NCBI RefSeq assembly: GCF_029624655.1
Contig: NZ_JARRSA010000001.1
Coordinates: 62,001 to 126,000, forward strand
Source: Roseicyclus salinarum
GTDB taxonomy: Bacteria > Pseudomonadota > Alphaproteobacteria > Rhodobacterales > Rhodobacteraceae
Direction of reading: 5' to 3'
Length of the DNA stretch: 64,000 nt
The notes beneath the pieces are model-generated. The model saw only the letters and a program-made list of their open reading frames with translations, did no database searches and was not told where the DNA came from. Both the position numbers and the translations under genes were made by a program. Shown one piece after another: positions 60,478-64,000 of the stretch. Every line of letters begins with the position of its first letter. Positions within the stretch are counted from its first letter, which is position 1.

Positions 60478-61659
60478 ATGATCTACGATGCCGTCGTCGT
60501 GGGGGGCGGGCCGTCCGGCGCCACCGCCGCCGAGGATCTCGCACGGTCCGGCCATTCCGTCGCCCTTCTGGACCGGGCCGGACGGATCAAGCCCTGCGGC
60601 GGCGCGATCCCGCCGCGGCTGATCCGCGACTTCCACATCCCCGAGGATCAGATCGTCGCGAAGATCACCACGGCGCGCATGATCTCTCCCACTGGGCGGC
60701 GCGTCGACATCCCGATCGAGAACGGCTTCGTGGGAATGGTGGACCGCGAGCATTTCGACGAGTTCCTGCGCACCCGCGCCGCCGAGGCCGGCGCCGAACG
60801 GTTCACCGGCACCTATACCCGGATCACGCGGGACGCGGACGGGACGCATGTGCATTTCCGCGACAAGGAAAGCGGCGAGGAACGCGCGCTGACCGCACGG
60901 ATCGTGATCGGCGCCGACGGCGCAAGGTCGAACGTGGCGCGCACCGAGGTGAAGGGCGGCGACAAGATCCCCTATGTCATCGCCTACCACGAGATCATCG
61001 AAAGCCCCGGTCCCCGCGGCGACTATCACCCGGATCGCTGCGACGTCATCTATGACGGGCGCATCAGCCCGGATTTCTACGGCTGGGTGTTTCCGCACGG
61101 AAAATCCGCCAGCGTCGGCATGGGCAGCTTCGTGCGCGAGGTGGACCTGAAGAAGGCGACCGCCGACCTGCGCGAGGCGTCGGGCCTTGCAGATTGCGCC
61201 ACGATCCGCCGCGAAGGCGCGCCCATCCCGCTCAAGCCGCTGGAGGAATGGGACAACGGGCGTGACGTGGTTCTTGCGGGCGACGCCGCCGGCGTGGTCG
61301 CGCCCTCCTCGGGCGAGGGCATCTACTACGCCATGGTCGGGGGCCGCGTGGCCGCAACGGCCGCCGCCGCCAAGCTTCAGAGCGGCAAGGTCAAGGACCT
61401 GAAGCTTGCGCGCAAACTCTTCATGCGGGAGCACAAGTCCGTCTTCAAGATCCTTGGCGCGATGCAGGACGCCTACTACAAGTGCGACGAGCGGCGCGAG
61501 CGTTTCGTGAGCCTCTGTCACGACGTGGACGTTCAAAGACTGACCTTCGAGGCCTACATGAACAAGGAACTGGTCAAGGCGCGCCCCCTCGCCCACCTGA
61601 AGATCGGGGTGAAGAACCTTGCCCACCTGACTGGACTGGTCGCGGCGACACGGACATGA
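60478..61659 (+). CDS. bchP: Geranylgeranyl diphosphate / bacteriochlorophyll reductase
   Basis: BchP reduces the geranylgeranyl tail to phytyl. The 393-residue flavoprotein has the FAD motif VVGGGPSGATAAEDLARSG, the CGGAIPPRLI loop, and the later VLAGDAAGVVAPSSGEGIYYAM. I chose the ATG at 60478 because GGGAG lies seven bases upstream. The ATG at 60472, which overlaps the previous stop as ATGA, is the alternative and adds two residues. It ends just before idi with a 4-base overlap. Confidence 0.94.
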   Translation: MIYDAVVVGGGPSGATAAEDLARSGHSVALLDRAGRIKPCGGAIPPRLIRDFHIPEDQIVAKITTARMISPTGRRVDIPIENGFVGMVDREHFDEFLRTRAAEAGAERFTGTYTRITRDADGTHVHFRDKESGEERALTARIVIGADGARSNVARTEVKGGDKIPYVIAYHEIIESPGPRGDYHPDRCDVIYDGRISPDFYGWVFPHGKSASVGMGSFVREVDLKKATADLREASGLADCATIRREGAPIPLKPLEEWDNGRDVVLAGDAAGVVAPSSGEGIYYAMVGGRVAATAAAAKLQSGKVKDLKLARKLFMREHKSVFKILGAMQDAYYKCDERRERFVSLCHDVDVQRLTFEAYMNKELVKARPLAHLKIGVKNLAHLTGLVAATRT

Positions 61660-62183
61660 GCATCGACATCCCCACCTGGGTCGAGGGAGAGCTTCGGCCG
61701 GTCGAGAAGCTGGAGGCGCATGTGCGCGGCCTCCGCCACAAGGCCGTGTCGGTCTTTCTGATGCGGGGCGGCGAGGTGCTTCTGCAGCGGCGGGCGATGG
61801 GCAAGTATCACACGCCCGGACTGTGGGCGAACGCCTGCTGCACGCATCCCCACTGGGGGGAGGCATCCCTCGACTGTGCGACGCGGCGGCTGTCCGAGGA
61901 ACTGGGGCTGGCGGATGTCGCCCTCGACTACCGCGACACGGTCGAATACCGCGCCGACGTGGGCGGCGGGCTTATCGAACACGAGGTCGTGGACATCTTC
62001 GTGGGCGAGATCGCGCCCGGCATCGAACCGAGGCCGGATCCGTCGGAAGTGATGGATACGATCTGGCAACCGCTTGCATCGCTGTCGGAGGAAGTGGCGC
62101 GGCGGCCGCAGGGCTTCACCCCGTGGCTGCAGATATATCTTCGGGATCATGCGCAGTCGATCTTCGGCGGCATCGCCGCCTGA
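61656..62183 (+). CDS. idi: Isopentenyl-diphosphate delta-isomerase, type 1
   Basis: Idi interconverts IPP and DMAPP, supplying precursors for both carotenoids and the chlorophyll tail. The 175-residue protein has the Nudix-like core KYHTPGLWANACCTHPHWGE, where the TNACCSHP-type cysteine motif is present, and RRLSEELG. The ATG overlaps the bchP end. It closes the bchG-P block and is convergent with dxs. Confidence 0.94.
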   Translation: MSIDIPTWVEGELRPVEKLEAHVRGLRHKAVSVFLMRGGEVLLQRRAMGKYHTPGLWANACCTHPHWGEASLDCATRRLSEELGLADVALDYRDTVEYRADVGGGLIEHEVVDIFVGEIAPGIEPRPDPSEVMDTIWQPLASLSEEVARRPQGFTPWLQIYLRDHAQSIFGGIAA

Positions 62184-62210
62184 CCGCGGACCCTGAAACC
62201 CCGTCACGGA

Positions 62211-62235
62211 AAGCGGCGACCGGTGGGCGCCGTTT
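62211..62235. terminator. Possible hairpin between idi and dxs
   Basis: AAGCGGCG and CGCCGTTT can pair imperfectly across about ten bases in the 69-base convergent gap. Support is weak. Confidence 0.35.
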
Positions 62236-62252
62236 CTCGTCGCGCGGCATCC

Positions 62253-64000
62253 TCAGGCTCGCACCCTCTCGGAGAGTGACGCGATCCCGATCGCCTGAAG
62301 CGCGGTCGCCGCGATGTCAGCAGCCGTCAGCCCGGCCTCGGAATACATGTCGGCGGGGCTTGCCTGGTCGATGAACCGGTCGGGCAGGTGCATCGTGCGC
62401 ACCGCGCAGCGCCCGTCGAGCTGACCGGTCGCGGCGAGGTGATGCAGAACAAGGCCGCCGAAACCCAGCATCGCGCCTTGCTCCACCGTGACCAGCGAGC
62501 GATGGCCGCGCATCAGGTCGTCGATCAGGTCGGTATCGAGCGGTTTCGCGAAGCGCGCGTCGGCCAGCGTGACCGAAAGGCCCTTCGCCTCCAGTTCGCG
62601 CACCGCCTCGCGGGCTTCCGCCAGATGCGCGCCGAACGAAAGGATCGCGACGTCGCCCCCTTCCTGCAGGACGCGGCCCTTGCCGATCTTCAGGACATCG
62701 CCCCGTTCGGGCATTTCGATCCCGACGCCCTCGCCGCGGGGATACCTCAACGCGATGGGTCCGTCGTCATGCGCGGCGCAGGTGGCCATCATGTGCACCA
62801 GCTCGGCCTCGTCGGCGCAGGCCATGACCGTCATGTTCGGCAGCATCGCGAGATATCCGATGTCGAAGGCGCCCGCGTGCGTGGGCCCGTCAGCCCCGAC
62901 AAGGCCCGCACGGTCGATCATGAACCGGACCGGCAGGTTCTGAAGCGCCACGTCGTGGACGATCTGGTCGAACCCGCGCTGCAGAAAGCTGGAATAGATC
63001 GCGCAGAAAGGCTTCAGCCCCCCCGCCGCGAGGCCGCCGCAGAAGGTGACGGCGTGCTGTTCGGCGATGCCGACATCGAAGACGCGGCCGGGCATGGCCT
63101 TCTGAAGGACGTTCAGGCCAGTCCCTCCGGGCATGGCGGCCGTGACGCCCACGATGCGCGAATCCGTCTCTGCAAGGCGTGTCAGGGTCTTTCCGAAGAC
63201 GCTGGTGTAGCTTGGCGCGTTCGTGAGCGACTTCTTCTGCTCCCCGGTCCTCACGTCGAATTTCGCGACGCCGTGATAGCAGTCGTCTGCGCCTTCTGCG
63301 GGGGCGTATCCCTTGCCCTTGACCGTGACGGCATGGATCAGGACCGGCCCAGTCGCCTGCGCCTTCGCGGCGCGCAGGACCTCCAGAAGCTGCGTCATGT
63401 CGTGCCCGTCGACGGGTCCGACATAGGTGAAGCCCAGGTGCTCGAAAAGCGTCGCGGACTTCGGATGGCCGGTCACAAGCTCCCGCGCCCGCTCGGCGCC
63501 CTGGCGCAGCGGTTGCGGCAGGTGCGCGGCGACGCCGTCGGCGATGTCCTTCAGCGTGTGCAGCGGCGTGCCCTTGCCGAGGCCCGCGAGGTAGCGCGAC
63601 ATGGCTCCGACGGGGGGCGCGATGCTCATGTCGTTGTCATTGAGGATCACGAAGAGCCGCCGGCCGAGATCGCCCGCGTTGTTCAGCGCCTCGTAGGCCA
63701 TGCCAGCGCTGATCGAGCCGTCGCCGATGACGGCGATCGCGTCGCCCGTCGCCTCGCCCAGCTCGCGCGCCATCGTGAAGCCCAGCGCGGCCGAGATCGA
63801 GGTCGAGGAATGCGCGGCGCCGAACGGATCGTAGTCGCTTTCGGCGCGCTTGGTGAATCCCGACAGGCCGTCCTTCTGGCGCAGCGTTCTGATCCGGTCG
63901 CGGCGGCCAGTGACGATCTTGTGGGGGTAGCACTGGTGGCCGACGTCCCACACGAGCTTGTCGTAGGGCGTGTTGAAGACCGCGTGGATCGCGACCGTCA
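62253..64000 (-). CDS. dxs: 1-deoxy-D-xylulose-5-phosphate synthase, N-terminus beyond window
   Basis: Dxs makes DXP from pyruvate and glyceraldehyde-3-phosphate, the first step of the MEP isoprenoid pathway. The visible part includes the thiamine diphosphate motif [19 protein letters not shown]...NDND. It also has the transketolase middle domain ([18 protein letters not shown]) and the C-terminal domain. The frame is open to the window end ([18 protein letters not shown]), so about 60 N-terminal residues are missing. In Rhodobacter dxs adjoins the puf operon, which would lie to the right. Confidence 0.96.
   Translation of the reverse strand, partial: TVAIHAVFNTPYDKLVWDVGHQCYPHKIVTGRRDRIRTLRQKDGLSGFTKRAESDYDPFGAAHSSTSISAALGFTMARELGEATGDAIAVIGDGSISAGMAYEALNNAGDLGRRLFVILNDNDMSIAPPVGAMSRYLAGLGKGTPLHTLKDIADGVAAHLPQPLRQGAERARELVTGHPKSATLFEHLGFTYVGPVDGHDMTQLLEVLRAAKAQATGPVLIHAVTVKGKGYAPAEGADDCYHGVAKFDVRTGEQKKSLTNAPSYTSVFGKTLTRLAETDSRIVGVTAAMPGGTGLNVLQKAMPGRVFDVGIAEQHAVTFCGGLAAGGLKPFCAIYSSFLQRGFDQIVHDVALQNLPVRFMIDRAGLVGADGPTHAGAFDIGYLAMLPNMTVMACADEAELVHMMATCAAHDDGPIALRYPRGEGVGIEMPERGDVLKIGKGRVLQEGGDVAILSFGAHLAEAREAVRELEAKGLSVTLADARFAKPLDTDLIDDLMRGHRSLVTVEQGAMLGFGGLVLHHLAATGQLDGRCAVRTMHLPDRFIDQASPADMYSEAGLTAADIAATALQAIGIASLSERVRA

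Overview
The window is a GC-rich alphaproteobacterial chromosome segment. Gene content points to the order Rhodobacterales (Roseobacter/Rhodobacter group), most likely an aerobic anoxygenic phototroph or a close purple relative. The main evidence is a 32-kb photosynthesis gene cluster with an oxygen-dependent cyclase (acsF plus a bciE-like partner), spheroidene monooxygenase (crtA), TGT-N12-ACA operators of the PpsR/CrtJ type, and dispersed intergenic repeats of a kind seen in Rhodobacterales. Species cannot be fixed from the sequence alone.

Layout, 0-31.7 kb, is mostly housekeeping. A truncated glycosyltransferase and a nucleotide-sugar epimerase are followed by a KpsF/GutQ-type isomerase (surface polysaccharide). 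A divergent receiver-phosphatase/Hpt pair follows. Then come amino-acid biosynthesis genes (ilvA, argG, ilvD), accD-folC, zapE, and an operon of S-formylglutathione hydrolase, HAD hydrolase and ornithine cyclodeaminase-like protein. A TetR/transporter pair, an NYN-domain protein and glutathione-dependent formaldehyde dehydrogenase (frmA) come next. A broken I78 inhibitor gene precedes the rimP-nusA-ylxR-infB operon, which carries a rimP leader with an intrinsic terminator.

Layout, 31.9-64 kb, is the photosynthesis cluster. It has five transcription blocks: tspO-crtB-crtI (minus); crtA-bchI-bchD-bchO (plus); a long minus-strand run bchF-N-B-H-L-M, lhaA, puhA-B-C, bciE, acsF, puhE, hemA and then cycA; ppaA-ppsR (plus); and bchG, ORF428-like, bchP, idi (plus), convergent with dxs (minus, cut by the window end). 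Together they make ALA, convert protoporphyrin to bacteriochlorophyll a, attach the tail, supply isoprenoid precursors, make carotenoids toward spheroidenone, and build the reaction-centre H subunit and its assembly factors. The puf operon, bchCXYZ and crtCDEF are absent and presumably lie beyond the right edge.

Regulation is visible. Five TGT-N12-ACA sites, three with the fuller TGTC-N10-GACA form, occupy the crtI/crtA, bchF/ppaA and bchG control regions. The repressor (ppsR, both redox cysteines retained) and the B12-binding antirepressor (ppaA) are encoded inside the cluster. Many neighbouring genes overlap by 1-4 bases (ATGA, GTGA, TTTGA or TGATG), which suggests translational coupling. 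No tRNA, rRNA, CRISPR array or intact insertion sequence was seen.
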